DNA of 64,000 nucleotides from Heterohyrax brucei (taxonomy: Eukaryota > Chordata > Mammalia > Hyracoidea > Procaviidae). The first letter of the stretch is position 1; each line of letters starts with the position of its first letter. A program made the translations under genes and the position numbers. Positions 43,051 to 54,114 of the stretch are shown in pieces. The stretch lies in assembly GCA_028571685.1 (NCBI GenBank), contig CM053156.1, positions 88,849,049 to 88,913,048 on the forward strand, in the 5' to 3' direction. Below the pieces are notes generated by a model, which saw only the letters and a list, made by a program, of their open reading frames with translations, had not been told where the DNA came from and ran no database searches.

Positions 43051-44285
43051 ATGGTGTTGTTAGGCGCCTCCAGTCAGCTCAACCTTAGAGTGACATCTTG
43101 TTCAGCAGAAGTCTCTGCTTGGTCCTGTGTGACCCTCACAGTCATCACTGCGCTTGAGCCCACCGTTGAAGCCCTGTGTCAATCTGTCTCCTTGAGGCTC
43201 TTCACCATTTTTGCTGACCCTCTCCTTTACTAAATATGATGTTCCTATCCAGATACCGGGCTCTCCTGAAAGCATGTCCAAAGTATGGGAGAAAAAAATC
43301 TCTCTATTCTTGTTTCTAAGGAGTATTCTGGCTGTGCGTCTTCCAACACAGGTAATTTTTTTCCTTCTTCTTACAGTTCATTGTATATTCAATATCCTTC
43401 ACCAACAATATAATCCAAAGGCATCAATTCTCCTTTAATCTTTTTTATTCATCGCTCAGTTTCCAATGCATATGAGGTGACTGAACTATCATGGCTTGGG
43501 TCGGATGCACCTTAGTCTTCAAGGTGACGTCTTCACTTTTCAACACTTGAAAGAGGCTTTTTGCTGCAGATTTGCCCAATGCACTATGTCGTTTGAATTC
43601 TTGACTGCCTCTTCCATGGGTATTGATTGTAGAAATCCATCCTCTTCCATGGGTATTGATTGTAGAAATCCACAATCCTTTCAGTTAAAATGAAATCCTT
43701 GACAACCTCAATCTTTTCTGTGTTTATCATGATGTTGCTTATTGGATCAGTTGTGAGGATTTTGGGTTTCTTGATGTTGAGGTGTAATCTATTCTGAAGG
43801 AGGTGTTTTTGACCTTCATCAGTAAGTGTCTCTCATTTTCTTCAGTCACAGCAAACAAAGTTGAGTCATCTGCATGATACAAGCTGTTGTTGAATTTTCC
43901 CTCAGTCCTGATAATCCATTCTTCTTCATGCAGTCCAGTTTCTAGAATTATTCGCTCAGCATATAGACTGAATAACTATGGTGAAAGGCTACATCATGGA
44001 CACACACCTTTATTACTTTTAAACTAAGAAGTGTACTTTGCTTCATCTGAACAACTGCTTCTTGTTCTATGACAGGCTCTTCAGCGCACAATAAGTGTTC
44101 TAGAATTTTCATTCTTCACAATGTTGTCCATAATTTGTTATGATCCATGCAACTAAATGCCTTTGCATAGTCGAAAACACACAGAAATGCCTTTCTAGTG
44201 TTCTCTGCTTTCAGCCAAAACCAACTAGACATCAACAATGACGTCTCTTGGTCTACACCTTCTTCTGAGTCCAGCTTGAATCCAC
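43051..44285 (-). mobile_element. RTE-clade LINE, 3' 1.2 kb
   Basis: 3' end at the left ('ggtgttgttaggcgcctcc'). Reading from the right it covers the reverse-transcriptase core to the C-terminus ('caactgcttcttgttctat', 'gccaaaaccaactagacatc'). No frame is intact. It carries an exact 33-bp tandem duplication at 43608-43673. The 5' end is truncated near 44285, directly next to a plus-strand RTE 5' end. Confidence 0.9.
43608..43673. repeat. 33-bp tandem duplication inside the RTE
   Basis: CCTCTTCCATGGGTATTGAT (first 20 bases of the unit) starts at 43608 and again at 43641. The two units differ only in the last base, so the duplication is much younger than its host element. Confidence 0.95.
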
Positions 44286-44289
44286 CGCA

Positions 44290-44600
44290 TGTCTGTCAGC
44301 TTGTTGTGCCATGCTAGCTTCCACACGGCCGTGCTGCTGGAAGCCACACCACTGGTGTTTCAGATATCAGTAGTGTCACCCATGGCAATAGGTTTTCTGC
44401 AGACTTTCCAGACTAAGACATGCTAGGAAGAAGAACGTGGTGATCTACTTTGGGAAAAAAATTAGCCAGTGAAAAATTTTATAGACAGCAGTGGAATCAC
44501 AAATATTACAGCCTGAGAAACCCCATGGGGCAGTTTTTCTCTGCCTCACGGGGTTGCTAGGAGTCAGAAATCTACTCGACAGCATCTAACAGCAGCAGTA
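44290..44600 (+). mobile_element. Chimeric element: RTE 5' end joined to AfroSINE 3' end
   Basis: The RTE 5' UTR ('gtctgtcagcttgttgtgcc', 'ctggaagccacaccactgg', 'cagactaagacatgctagg', 'ttagccagtgaaaaatttta') continues to about 44500. It then changes to AfroSINE body ('gagaaaccccatggggcag', 'ggggttgctaggagtcag') with an AACAGCAGCAG end typical of RTE. A head-swapped non-autonomous element or a template switch would both explain it. Confidence 0.8.
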
Positions 44601-44604
44601 ACAG

Positions 44605-44725
44605 CATCTTCCCCATTTGACAGCGGGGAGAAATGGGCTGAGAGAGATCGTGTAACTTGTCTGTGATCACACAGCTCGTGAGTGCCCACTGCTTGGCTGA
44701 CAGACCAGGAATGGGAATGTCTCAA
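44605..44725 (-). mobile_element. MIR SINE fragment
   Basis: 'ccccatttgacagcgggga', 'aacttgtctgtgatcacac' and 'agctcgtgagtgcccac' follow the reverse of MIR. Confidence 0.75.
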
Positions 44726-44871
44726 GAAGCCTAAGGTATTGAGGGACTGTCCCCTCCCTTTCCCTGTGGCGGCAGAACAAGGAATGAGTCTCTTTATTTC
44801 TTCTCCTAGAGAGCAAGCTCCCCGGTGGAGTGATGGAGTAAGGCCCAGTGACCTCATCAGTGATTTAAAAC

Positions 44872-44960
44872 CAGTTTCCACCAAGGTGATCCTGATTCGT
44901 GGTGACTCCACGAGTGTCGGCGTGGAACTGTACTGCAGGGTTATACTGTCTGAGTCTGGG
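44872..44960 (-). mobile_element. AfroSINE 3' fragment, diverged
   Basis: 'tttccaccaaggtgatcctg', 'attcgtggtgactccacg' and 'gtggaactgtactgcaggg'. Short and weak. Confidence 0.55.
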
Positions 44961-45059
44961 GAGTAGCCTCTGCAGTCCCTGCTTACAGGTGGCTCTGGAC
45001 CACTCCATGCAACCCCACTGCCAGACCAGAATGCCTTGTTACAACAGGCTCCAAGAACA

Positions 45060-45245
45060 ACCCACTGTCGTTCGGTTGATTGCATGTGGCATGGACAAGG
45101 TGGACCTCCTCTCTGTAAGGTTTCCTTGGCTGTGAGCTTTACAGAAGAACGTCACTAGGCTTTCCCTCCATGGTGTCATTGAGTGGGTGGTTACCGTTGG
45201 GTGGGAATGAGTGCCCAACCTTTGAGCTGCTATTACTAGCACACT
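45060..45245 (-). mobile_element. AfroSINE, long form, diverged
   Basis: 'cactgtcgttcggttgattg', 'ttccttggctgtgagcttta', 'ccaacctttgagctgctatt'. The order matches a reverse long-form copy. Confidence 0.7.
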
Positions 45246-46799
45246 GCAAACTATTTCTGCAGTACAGAAACTTGTTCACAAGTCACCAAGTCAGCAAAGC
45301 CCAAGACCTCTCCTCTGCTTGCTTCATCTCTCTTTTAGGGTGACCCTTTTGCTCAATGTCCTTTCACAGGCACGTCCCACCACTCAAAGAGACACATGAC
45401 ATAGGGCTGTTGCATTTTCTGGAGTTTACTATTGTCCTTAGATGAGACGATGCATTCTGCTGTTGAAATAACTGTAGTTAAGCTTGATTTTTGAGTGTTT
45501 CTGTGTGTGTGTGTGTTTCAGTGGCTTTACATTTTAAAATGTGACTGTGTTCACCAGGCTTTCCAGAATGTTTTACTGTCAGTGAGAGATTCTGCCCTCC
45601 TGTTCACATGCGTCAGAAGTGCGGGCAGCAAACAGCATGCCATGCATACAGTGACCCCTCCTGTGGCTGCATGTTATTCTCCACAGGCTTACTCCTTGCC
45701 CATCTGATTTCAACCAGGATCAGCCTCTGTGAAAATTAGCTCACACCCTGCCCTACCGGCAGACCACAAGCGCCCACCATCCTTCCTCTGGGCGCCCAGG
45801 TCATGACAACACTACAATCCATCAGTGATCGATACTATGTTCAGTGTTCAGTGGGCTCCCTGGGGCATGATGGGCATCGTCCAGCTGGGAATCCTTCTGG
45901 CTCTGGAGCAGCCAGGCCTCCTAGAAATTGGACTGTGGTGACAGGTGAACATATTGATGGCCCCAAGTAGCCCCCAAGTCATCTGAGCATAAGGTCAGCC
46001 TGCAGCCAGTATGTAGTGACTGCTTTCCAGACTAATTGGCTATTTCCCTTCAATTAGAATTGGAAAACTCACAGAGTGGAACATTTGTCTCTGCTAACAT
46101 GCAGTGAGAAGCGGCTTCGGAGCAGTAATTACTCCCCAAAGGGGGCGGTGGAGGGAGGGCTCATCTGGGGCATTGACAGGCCGGTCTGACGGGCTTGCTT
46201 CTCCGAGAACCGGAAAGGGCCACTGCTGTGGTTGCCACTGAGGGGGCACAGGACCTGGCCCCCAGCGGCTGAAGCCTGCCCCTCCCTTCTGTGTTGCCAA
46301 GCAGGGTCTGGGGTGCTCGTGTCTGATCAGCAGCTGACTCCTGTCTTCGGAACATGCCCGACAAACAGCTCATTATTCAAGCAGATGTTTCTGTTGGCTC
46401 CAGGTTGCTATTCCAGCGGGAGGTGCCTTCCTGTCTGCACAGTGAGACCCACGTTTGCACTGGCGCAGGATGGTGGGTACCTCAGACGCCCAGATCTTGC
46501 ATGGAGAGGCTGCTGGTGCGCAGGGAAGGGATTTGGGCGGGAACAGTCTCCTTCTCTAGGGACTGGGCATTTCTCTAGTGGAACTCTGCTCTTTGTTCTC
46601 TATGTTGAGCACTGAGAATCCAGTGTAGCCTTTGGCTTCCTTCTAGAAGGTTCTACCACAGAAGAAGCTGATTGTGGGGTTGAGTAGTGACCTCTGCAGT
46701 GGTGACCCAGCCAAGAGAGTGATGAAGTCACCAGCCCACCACCTCACTTCCACTTACTGTTCCTCAATGTATTTCTTGCATTCCCTCAACACTTGGGCT
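45246..46799. other. Unassigned stretch with a short GT repeat
   Basis: (GT)n at 45503-45516. Minus frames 46094-46300 and 46161-46373 and plus frame 46232-46615 overlap with no known domain. Confidence 0.35.
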
Positions 46800-47165
46800 T
46801 TGTTTTTCCTCTGATTATATAAATAATTCATGTTCGTTATTCAAAAAATGGAACAACAGGGAAAAATAAAAATCAAGGAGTAAAAAACTCCTCTATCCCC
46901 AAACCCAAAAAACCCTTTGCTGTCGAGTTCTTTGTAACCTGTGGCGACTCTGTAGGACAGAGCAGAGCTGCCCCACAGGGTTTCTGAGGACTGGCTGGTG
47001 GATTTGAATTGCGAACCCTTTGATTAGCAGCTGAGCTTTTAAATCACTGCACCACCAAGACTCCTCCTACATCCCGGCCACCCCAGTACTGCCCCTGTGA
47101 ACCTGTCATGACCATTTCTTGCTAGTACAAATCTTTAAACAATACAACACATTCCTAGTATCCAC
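46800..47165 (-). mobile_element. Old L1M/ME-like 3' fragment, split by an AfroSINE
   Basis: 'ctgattatataaataattc', 'catgttcgttattcaaaaa' and 'aaaaatcaaggagtaaaaa', then after the SINE 'gaccatttcttgctagtac' and 'atctttaaacaatac'. The texture fits a class of old antisense L1 3' regions. The family call is weak. Confidence 0.45.
46907..47064 (-). mobile_element. AfroSINE, short form, complete
   Basis: 'ttgctgtcgagttctttgta', 'gagcagagctgccccacagg', 'ggtggatttgaattgcg' and 'actgcaccaccaagactcc'. CTCCTCTATCCC to the left and CTCCTCCTACATCCC to the right suggest a diverged target-site duplication. Confidence 0.93.
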
Positions 47166-47947
47166 ATACATTTCTCACTCCCTGTCCTCAGAAAAGGTGG
47201 ACTTGACGGTGTGTTCATTTAGGAATCCTCTGAGGTCATGTGGTAAGTACAAACCCAAGGCCTGTGAACAGCGGTCACAAGCCCATCTCTTGTGTGGCTG
47301 TCCCTCGTTCAGAAATCTTTGCCCCACTGACAGGTACCCGTGTTCTTTCCAGTTTTATTTTGGCTCTGGCCGTGCAACAAAGCTACAGCAAGTTTCCATG
47401 TGAAGTGTGGTTATTTTTCCAGTTTATTCTTTAAATGCCCAAAGAACACTAGTTGCCATGTGCTGACGAGAAAGGCAAATGGTTCCTTGCAGAAGTGGTT
47501 TTCTGGTGGGTCCACAACCAGTGGGAGAAAGAAAGAAAAATCAAAAGGCTACTTCTATTCTCATTACCATCTTGTCCTGTAGAGGAGTTTGCTGGTGTGG
47601 CACTGACAGCGGATTCCGGTTCCCCAAGCTCAGTGCATTTCCACAGACATTTGAGATTCCAGATGATGGTGGGTCCTTGGACCAAAGAGGGCTCGGCTGC
47701 CACTGTATTTACATTTGCTTTCCCAGTGTTGTAGTGGCCACGGGGGTCAGGGGGATCAGACAGTGGACCTCTCTCCTTGCTCTCCTTGTGGTCATCTTTG
47801 TGGATATTGAGGGCAGCTGTCTGTCAGTCACCTCTCCCTAGGGGCACAGTCTAGTCTTGGGGAGCAGGGGCCTGTTTCTGGGTATTTGTAGAGCTAGCAG
47901 ATGGAGGAAGGGTGGTGGATGATTGTGTTGTGTTGCCCAAGATGGTG
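47166..47947. other. Unassigned stretch, no gene seen
   Basis: Overlapping frames at 47340-47841 in three phases have no recognisable domain. Confidence 0.35.
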
Positions 47948-48170
47948 GGAGTCCCTGGGTGATGCGAAGAGTGAAGTGCTGGACTACTCATTGGAAGGTT
48001 AGTGGTTCAAACCCACCCAGATGTGCGTCAGAAGAGTGGTCTGGAGATCTGCTTCTGACAGACCACAGCCATGGAAGCCCCAGGGAGCAAAGTTGTTACT
48101 CTGCAACATGTGGGAAAGCCATGAGTGGAAATCGTCTTGATGTCAAGTGGTGGGTTGGATTGGTTGAATT
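47948..48170 (+). mobile_element. AfroSINE, long form
   Basis: 'ggagtccctgggtgatgcg', 'ggttagtggttcaaaccc', 'ggtctggagatctgcttctg' and 'gggaaagccatgagtgg'. Confidence 0.87.
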
Positions 48171-48394
48171 GAATCTCTCAGGGCAGAACAAAGAAGTGGG
48201 ATAGAGATTTTAAAAAAGTTTCAGTCTATTAGAATATGCATGTGTCTGTCTTCAATGTCTTCAAAAGAATTTTGCATAGAAGATTCTGACAGCTAAGTTC
48301 TACCAGAAGGTGACACTTAGATGTGATCTTAATACAACCAGAGAGGTCTTAGGTACAAGCAAAATGAGATCCTTAGGTCCAGTCTGCATAAGCA

Positions 48395-48547
48395 GGAGCC
48401 CGGTGGCACAGTGGTTAATAGACTGATTGCTGACCCAAACACTGGCAGCTCAATTTCACCAGCCACTTGTTGGAAATGCTATGGGCAGTTTTACTCTGTC
48501 TTTTAGGGTTCCTGTGAGTAGAATTTGACATAATGGTAATGGGTTAA
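48395..48547 (+). mobile_element. AfroSINE, short form, complete
   Basis: 'ggagcccggtggcacagtgg', 'tggcagctcaatttcacc' and 'agggttcctgtgagtagaa' with a TAATGGGTT end. Confidence 0.9.
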
Positions 48548-48919
48548 GCAGACATCACAGACATCAGAACTCAAACCTGAATGAGGATACGGGTAGAACC
48601 TAGTCTGGTGGGCTGAGATCAGGTTGTAAGTCAGGGTTGTGAGAAATCCAAAGGACAAATTGTATTCAAGCAAAGCAGGGCATTTTCTAGCTTTTAGCTG
48701 CCTTTGGCTCAATGGATTCTTTTGTTTTTGCATCTTGGGACCTCTCTGCATTACACTGTTTCATCCACGCGATCCCAACCCACCTTGACTCTAAGATCAA
48801 AGCCTTGAGAGGGTGAGGCAGAGGAACATTTTGGACATTGTCAAGTGTGTCCATTCATAGAAGGGCAAGAGGCAACTTCAAGTTTGGGCAGGAAATGAAG
48901 AAAATGACAAAATTTGGGC
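48548..48919. other. Unassigned stretch, no gene seen
   Basis: No repeat recognised. Confidence 0.35.
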
Positions 48920-49250
48920 AAGGATGTTGTTTTCCACTTTAAGATGCCTGAAAGGCATTTTTAACACTAAATTGCCATGCAGCTTTCCCGTGGATGATAT
49001 ATAACTCCATTTACTGCTGTAATCTGGATAACAAAATGAATACTCCATCATTGTGCTATGAATAGTAAATTAACCCAGATAAAAGTGTTCTACATCCAAT
49101 CACAACCATTAAGTAACTAGGAGACTAAGATTGGTGAGGACACTTTGGAGGCAATTATAACTAATGAATACATTAACTTCTAGCAGGAACACTTCTTCAG
49201 TGGCTCTCCGGTTTCTCTAAATGAAATTAGGGTAGGTGGGAAGAAAGCTG
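48920..49250. promoter_or_regulatory. Candidate conserved non-coding element
   Basis: Repeat-free AT-rich DNA with dense homeodomain- and CCAAT-like strings ('gaatagtaaattaaccc', 'aattataactaatgaatac', 'acatccaatcacaacc'). Judged by texture only; conservation was not testable here. Confidence 0.3.
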
Positions 49251-49291
49251 AAATAATTTTATAAAAAGGATAGATTTATTGATCTCTGCAG

Positions 49292-49406
49292 GGCCATTTA
49301 GAAGGGGAAATGGTTTCTCAGGAGAAAGACATGGGCATATGTGACGTCAGCATCATCACTGGGGATGGCAAAGAACTGCTCCTTCATTACCCTCTTTCAC
49401 CACCAG
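49292..49406 (+). other. Exon-like segment (open frame between splice-like signals)
   Basis: 'gatctctgcag' ends at 49291 and 'gtgagatc' begins at 49407, like a 3' acceptor and a good 5' donor. The 115 bases between are open in one frame (GHLEGEMVSQEKDMG at its start, ending LSPP). The pyrimidine tract is weak and I recognise no protein. It could be a chance ORF, a lineage-specific exon or part of a longer non-coding transcript. Confidence 0.25.
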
Positions 49407-49639
49407 GTGAGATCAGACCAAAAGAACTCTTGCTTTTGAACCTTTGTTCTCTCTTTATGCATCTCATTATGGACATTGTTGTTTCTTTTTAAAGAATATC
49501 ACTTATTGTGCTTTTAAATTGAAAATTAATGCCTACTAATTGTAGCTGCTAAGGAAAGTATACATGTGCACACATCTGTAACTTAAAATGAACCCAGTTT
49601 ATAATCGTATCACACAAAGACAAATGATAAGCAAACACA

Positions 49640-49798
49640 AAACTGTTGCCACCCATTCGGTTCTGACTCACACCTACCCTAGAGGACTGCGTGGACCTGC
49701 CCCGTAGGGTTTTCAGAGACCAGCTTGTGGATTTGGACTGAAGTTCCTTGAGCAGCTAAGAACAGCTGTAGCTGTTAGCCACAGCGCCACTGGGGCTA
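49640..49798 (-). mobile_element. AfroSINE, short form
   Basis: 'cacccattcggttctgactc', 'cctgccccgtagggttttc', 'tggatttggactgaag' and 'cagcgccactggggct'. Confidence 0.88.
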
Positions 49799-49845
49799 TG
49801 ACTCAGAGACAACCATTACTAACTTTTTGGAGTACCTAGTTTTGG

Positions 49846-50003
49846 AGATCTGGTGGTATAGTGGTTAACTGTTTGGCTGCTAACCAAAAAGTCAGCAGTT
49901 CAAATACACCAACCACTGCTTGGAAACCCAACGGGACAGTTCTGCTTTGTCCTACAGGGACACTACAAGTTGGAATTGGCTTGATGGCAGTGGGTTAGTG
50001 GGT
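49846..50003 (+). mobile_element. AfroSINE, short form
   Basis: 'ggagatctggtggtatagtg', 'ggctgctaaccaaaaagtc', 'agcagttcaaatacacc' and 'acaagttggaattggcttg'. Confidence 0.92.
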
Positions 50004-50037
50004 AGTCTCAGCTTGTGCTGAGACCAAGAAGCAGTCA

Positions 50038-52330
50038 TTCTAACAGAACACAGGGGTACTGCTTGGTTTAAAATCAGGAAAGATGTATATCAAAATTGCA
50101 TTCTTTCACGATTCTTTTTCGATTTGTATGCTGAGCAAATAATTCAAAATATGGACTGTACGAAGAATGAGACACCAGGACCGGAGGAAAGCTCACTAAC
50201 AACCTGCAATAGGCTGTCGCTCCTGTCAGGTGCTGTGAGTTAGTTCTAACTCACAGCAACCGTGTGCTACTATGAATGAACACTGCCTGGTCACACACCA
50301 TCCTCACAGGTGTCATTAAGCTTGAGCCCATCGCTGTGGATGCCATGTCCATCCATCTCACGGATTACTTCCTCTTTTTCACTGACCCACTACTGTCCAA
50401 AGCCTAGTATCCCAATCCAGGGACCGATCCCTGCTGATAACACATCCAGAGTATGTGTGACTTAGTCTTGTCGTCTTTGCTTCTAAGAAGCATTCTGGTT
50501 GTACTTTTTCCAAGATAGATTCATTTGTTCTTTTGGCATTCCATAGTGTATTCAATATTCTTCACCAACGTCACAATTTAAAAGCTTCAATTCTTCTTCA
50601 TTCTTCTGTATTCGTTGTCCAGCTTTCCTGCCCATATGAGACAATTGAAAACATTCTGGCTTGGGTCAGGTACACCTTAATCTTCAAGGTGACATCTTTG
50701 CTTTTCAACACTGGAAAGAGGTCTTTTGCAGCAGGTTTGCCCAATGCAACGCATCTTCTGATTTATTAATTGATGCTTCCATGGGTGTTGAGTACAGATC
50801 CCAGTAAAAAGCAATCCTTGACAACTTCAATCCTTTCTCCATTCATCACGATGTTGTTTATTGGTCCAGTTGTGAGGATTTTTGTTTTCTTGATGTTGAG
50901 GTCAATCCATACAGAAGGCTGTGGTCTTTGATCTTCATCAGTAAGTGTTTCAAGTCTTCTTCACCTTCAGCAAGCAAAATGGTGTCATCGGTATAATCCA
51001 GGTTGTCAATGAGCCTTCCTCCAATCCTGATGCCCTATTCTTCATATAGTCCAGATTTTTAGATTTGCTCAGTTTAGAGACTGAATAGGTTTGGTGAAAG
51101 GATACAATACTGGTGCACACCTTTCCTAACTTTAAACTACACAGTATCCCCTTGTTCTGTTTAGAAGACTGCATCTTACATCTTGATCTACGTACAGGTT
51201 CGTCAGGAGCACAACTAGGTGTTCACAAATTCCCATTCTTAGCAATACTGTCCTTAATTTGTTATGAGCCACACAGTCAAATGCCTTTGCATAATCAGTA
51301 AAACACAGGTAAGCATCTTTCTGCTTTCAGCCAGGATTCATTTGACATCAGCAGTAATGTCCCTGGTTCCATGTCCTCATCTGGATCCAACTTGAAGTTT
51401 TGTTAGTTCCTTGTCAAGATACGGCTGCAGTTGCTTTTGAATAATCTTCAGCAAAGTTTTACTTGGGTGTGGTATTACTGCTGTTATTCAACAATCTCTG
51501 CATTTGTTGGAATCACGTTCCTTAGGAATGAGTACAAACATCAATCTCTTTCAGATGGTTCACCAGACAGCTGTCAACTGATTGTCCCAGCATGCTCGGG
51601 AGAGGGCTCCCAGCGCTGCGTCCTGGTCCACAGATGAGACAAGCTGGCTTGGTGAAAGTGAGGCACTTCGTGATGAAGATGAAAGGTTGCAGCGCTTGGT
51701 GAGGGCTGCTCCTCAACAGAAAGACGACAAAAATCCTCACAATTGGACCAAAGAACAACATTACGATAAATGGAGAAAAGATTGAAGTTGTCAAGGATTT
51801 CACTTTCCACAATCAACACCCATGGATGCACTTATCAGGGAGTTAAACAATGTATTTCCTTGAGAAAATCCACTGCAAAAGACCTCTTTAAGTGTTAGAA
51901 AGTGAAGACGTCACTTTGAGGACTGTGGTGTGCCTGACTCAAGCCATGACATTTTCAATGGCCTCATATGCATGCAAAAACTGGGCAATGAATAAGAGGA
52001 GAGGAGAACTGGTCCTTTGAACCGTGGTTTTGGTTAAGAATATTGACTATCGTATGGACCACCAGAAGAAAGAACCAATCTGTTCCGGAAGAAGTACAGC
52101 CGGAATATAATCAGAAGTCAGCAGTCCCTGGAGAAGGGCATCATGCTTGGTAAAGCAGAGAGTCAACAAAAAAGAGGAAGACCCTCAGCGTGATGGACTG
52201 ACACAGAGACTGCAACATGGGCTCAAGCATAGCAAAGATTCTCACGATGATACAGGACCAGACAATGTTTCCTTCAGTTGTAGGTTGGGTATGCGTGAGT
52301 CAGAACAAACTGGACAGCACCTAACAAGTC
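50038..52330 (+). mobile_element. RTE-clade LINE, reverse transcriptase to 3' end, split by another RTE
   Basis: The left part is 50038-50211: reverse-transcriptase sequence ('acacaggggtactgcttgg', 'tgtatgctgagcaaataatt', 'ctaacaacctgcaata'). It stops at the codons for the Y-A-D-D catalytic box. The right part resumes at about 51629 with 'cagatgagacaagctggctt' and runs through 'tgaagttgtcaaggatttc' and 'ctggagaagggcatcatgc' to 'ctggacagcacctaacaag'. Both parts are degenerate. Confidence 0.88.
50212..51628 (-). mobile_element. RTE-clade LINE, 3' 1.4 kb, inserted in the previous RTE
   Basis: The 3' end is at the left ('cctgtcaggtgctgtgagtt') and sequence continues through the C-terminal region and reverse transcriptase to 'cccagcgctgcgtcctgg', where it is 5' truncated. 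It interrupts the plus-strand RTE within its catalytic box and is therefore younger. Frames are broken, the longest being about 78 codons. Confidence 0.9.
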
Positions 52331-52680
52331 TTTTTTACCCCTGTTCACCTAGATTATACGTTTGGGAGTAGTTACAGATTCTTCTGCTTACTTGAGAATA
52401 AAGATTCACTTTTTTATTTTTTTTGTAGAAAGGATACATCTCTTCATATAAAATTCAAGCCACATACAGAAAAAGCCCAAGAAAGGTATTAAAAATCACC
52501 ACTGAAAAACTTTCCCACTGGTAGTTAATCATCCTCATTCCAGCATCCCTCTCCAGCGTATGTGCAGATAAGAGAGAAATAGATCAATTACCCTCTACAA
52601 AAAAGGGATGGTTCCATGCATGCTATTTTCATTTTTAAAAGTATTTTATTTTTTAATATAATGTAAGAAAATGGTCAAAA
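52331..52680. other. AT-rich stretch, possible old L1-like fragment
   Basis: 'atttcttgtagaaagg'-like A/T-rich text with 'ccaagaaaggtattaaaaat' and 'aaagtattttattttttaat'. It resembles the antisense L1M/ME texture at 46800 but is too degraded to name. Confidence 0.3.
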
Positions 52681-54114
52681 TAGCACTGATAGGACTGTTA
52701 GACCAGCAAAAGCTGTCTCTAAGGGTCTTTCTGGTTCTAGGAGAGTTGGACTCTGCTTCCCCTTTGGGTGGGCATCCTCTGTTAAGTTTCCAGCTTTCAA
52801 GACTCCTATACAGTACACAGTAGCAGTATTATGTTGCAGCTGGTTGCCCCGACTAACACCTCCCATCCTTCCTTCTCTGCCTTGCTGGGAGGCTCAGGTC
52901 TAGCCATCAGGCTGGCCTGATAGCAGAGTTTCTGCAGCCCATGCCAATAGCCACTCTCCATCCTCAGGTCATGCCACCACAGGGACAGTCTTGTTTCTCC
53001 TGCTGCCTACTTGTACACCTGGAGATCCAAATGAGACCATGCCAAACACAAACCAACCAAGGCAAGCATGTGGACAACGCAAAACACAGAGAAGAACTTC
53101 TAAGAGCTAAGCGGTAGAGCAAAGAAAGCAAATTGGCCAAATATATTAAAGCAAAGAAACCAACAAATGAACCCAGCCAGCAAAAGTAGGCAATTAAAAC
53201 CCTCCAGATAGTTCTTGCCATACGGAAATGCGACTGCATTGTGGATATATCCTGTTTTTAAGAGAGGCCAGAGAACAACATCTTTTAAGTGAAATCTTGG
53301 ATTTACAGATGTTGACAGTACATTAAACACTTAATTACATGGTGTAAGCCAAACAAACCCATCTGTGGGTCAGCCAGATTTCTTTATCTGCTTTAAACCC
53401 AATTTAATAAAATCCAGGGCACCAGTCAAAGCTGAATTTCACATAAACATAAAATAATTTTTGTTCAAGTATGTTATGTTCCCTTTTTGAGAAATACTTA
53501 TACTTGCTTACCTGAAATTGGAAGTTAACTGCTTGACATAGATTTTTTTTTTGGTACACCTCATTGACAGGGCCCCGGGAAATGCCCCACCTCCTCTGTG
53601 GGAAACCACTGATCTAGAGGTGCACCAAGAGGTGTAGCTAGCTTTCCTCTGTCCTCTTCGGTTCTGCCCCAGTTTCCAAGTCCTCTCTTCTCGTCATAGT
53701 TTGCCACTTGGTCATTTCTGTTTCCACTGATAATGTAATTTCTTTCTTCTTTACCATTTTTTTTTCTTTTTGTTTTTGAGAAGAAGTAGAATAACAACCG
53801 GCTTGGCTACCACCCTTAACCAGTAATTTCTATGGTTGGCTTTTTTACTTGCCATTATATCATGCAAATTCATCTTACTTAGATGTTTTTGAAATAACAT
53901 TTTTTTCTTGGCTGTCTGTAGACTATCTTGCGAATTTTTCAAAGATTCCCTAACCACAACTTGACTTTATTGAATGCTCGGAGTTCCTCAGTACAAATCT
54001 TTGACGTAGAAAGCAGAAATGTCCTGTTCTGTTTTGATCACTACACAATGCACGCCCAGGCAGAAAGAAGAGGCCAAGAATCAGTAACATTTGGGATCGT
54101 CTTCGCTGCTGCTC
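52681..54114. other. Unassigned stretch, no gene seen
   Basis: Minus frames 52964-53239 and 53100-53330 are hydrophobic but overlap in different phases and have no recognisable domain. T-rich runs lie at 53541-53551 and 53757-53775. Confidence 0.35.

Noticed and set aside
52964-53330. Hydrophobic minus frames resembling membrane segments
   Set aside because: Two overlapping phases are equally hydrophobic because the strand is T-rich. No gene structure or known family.
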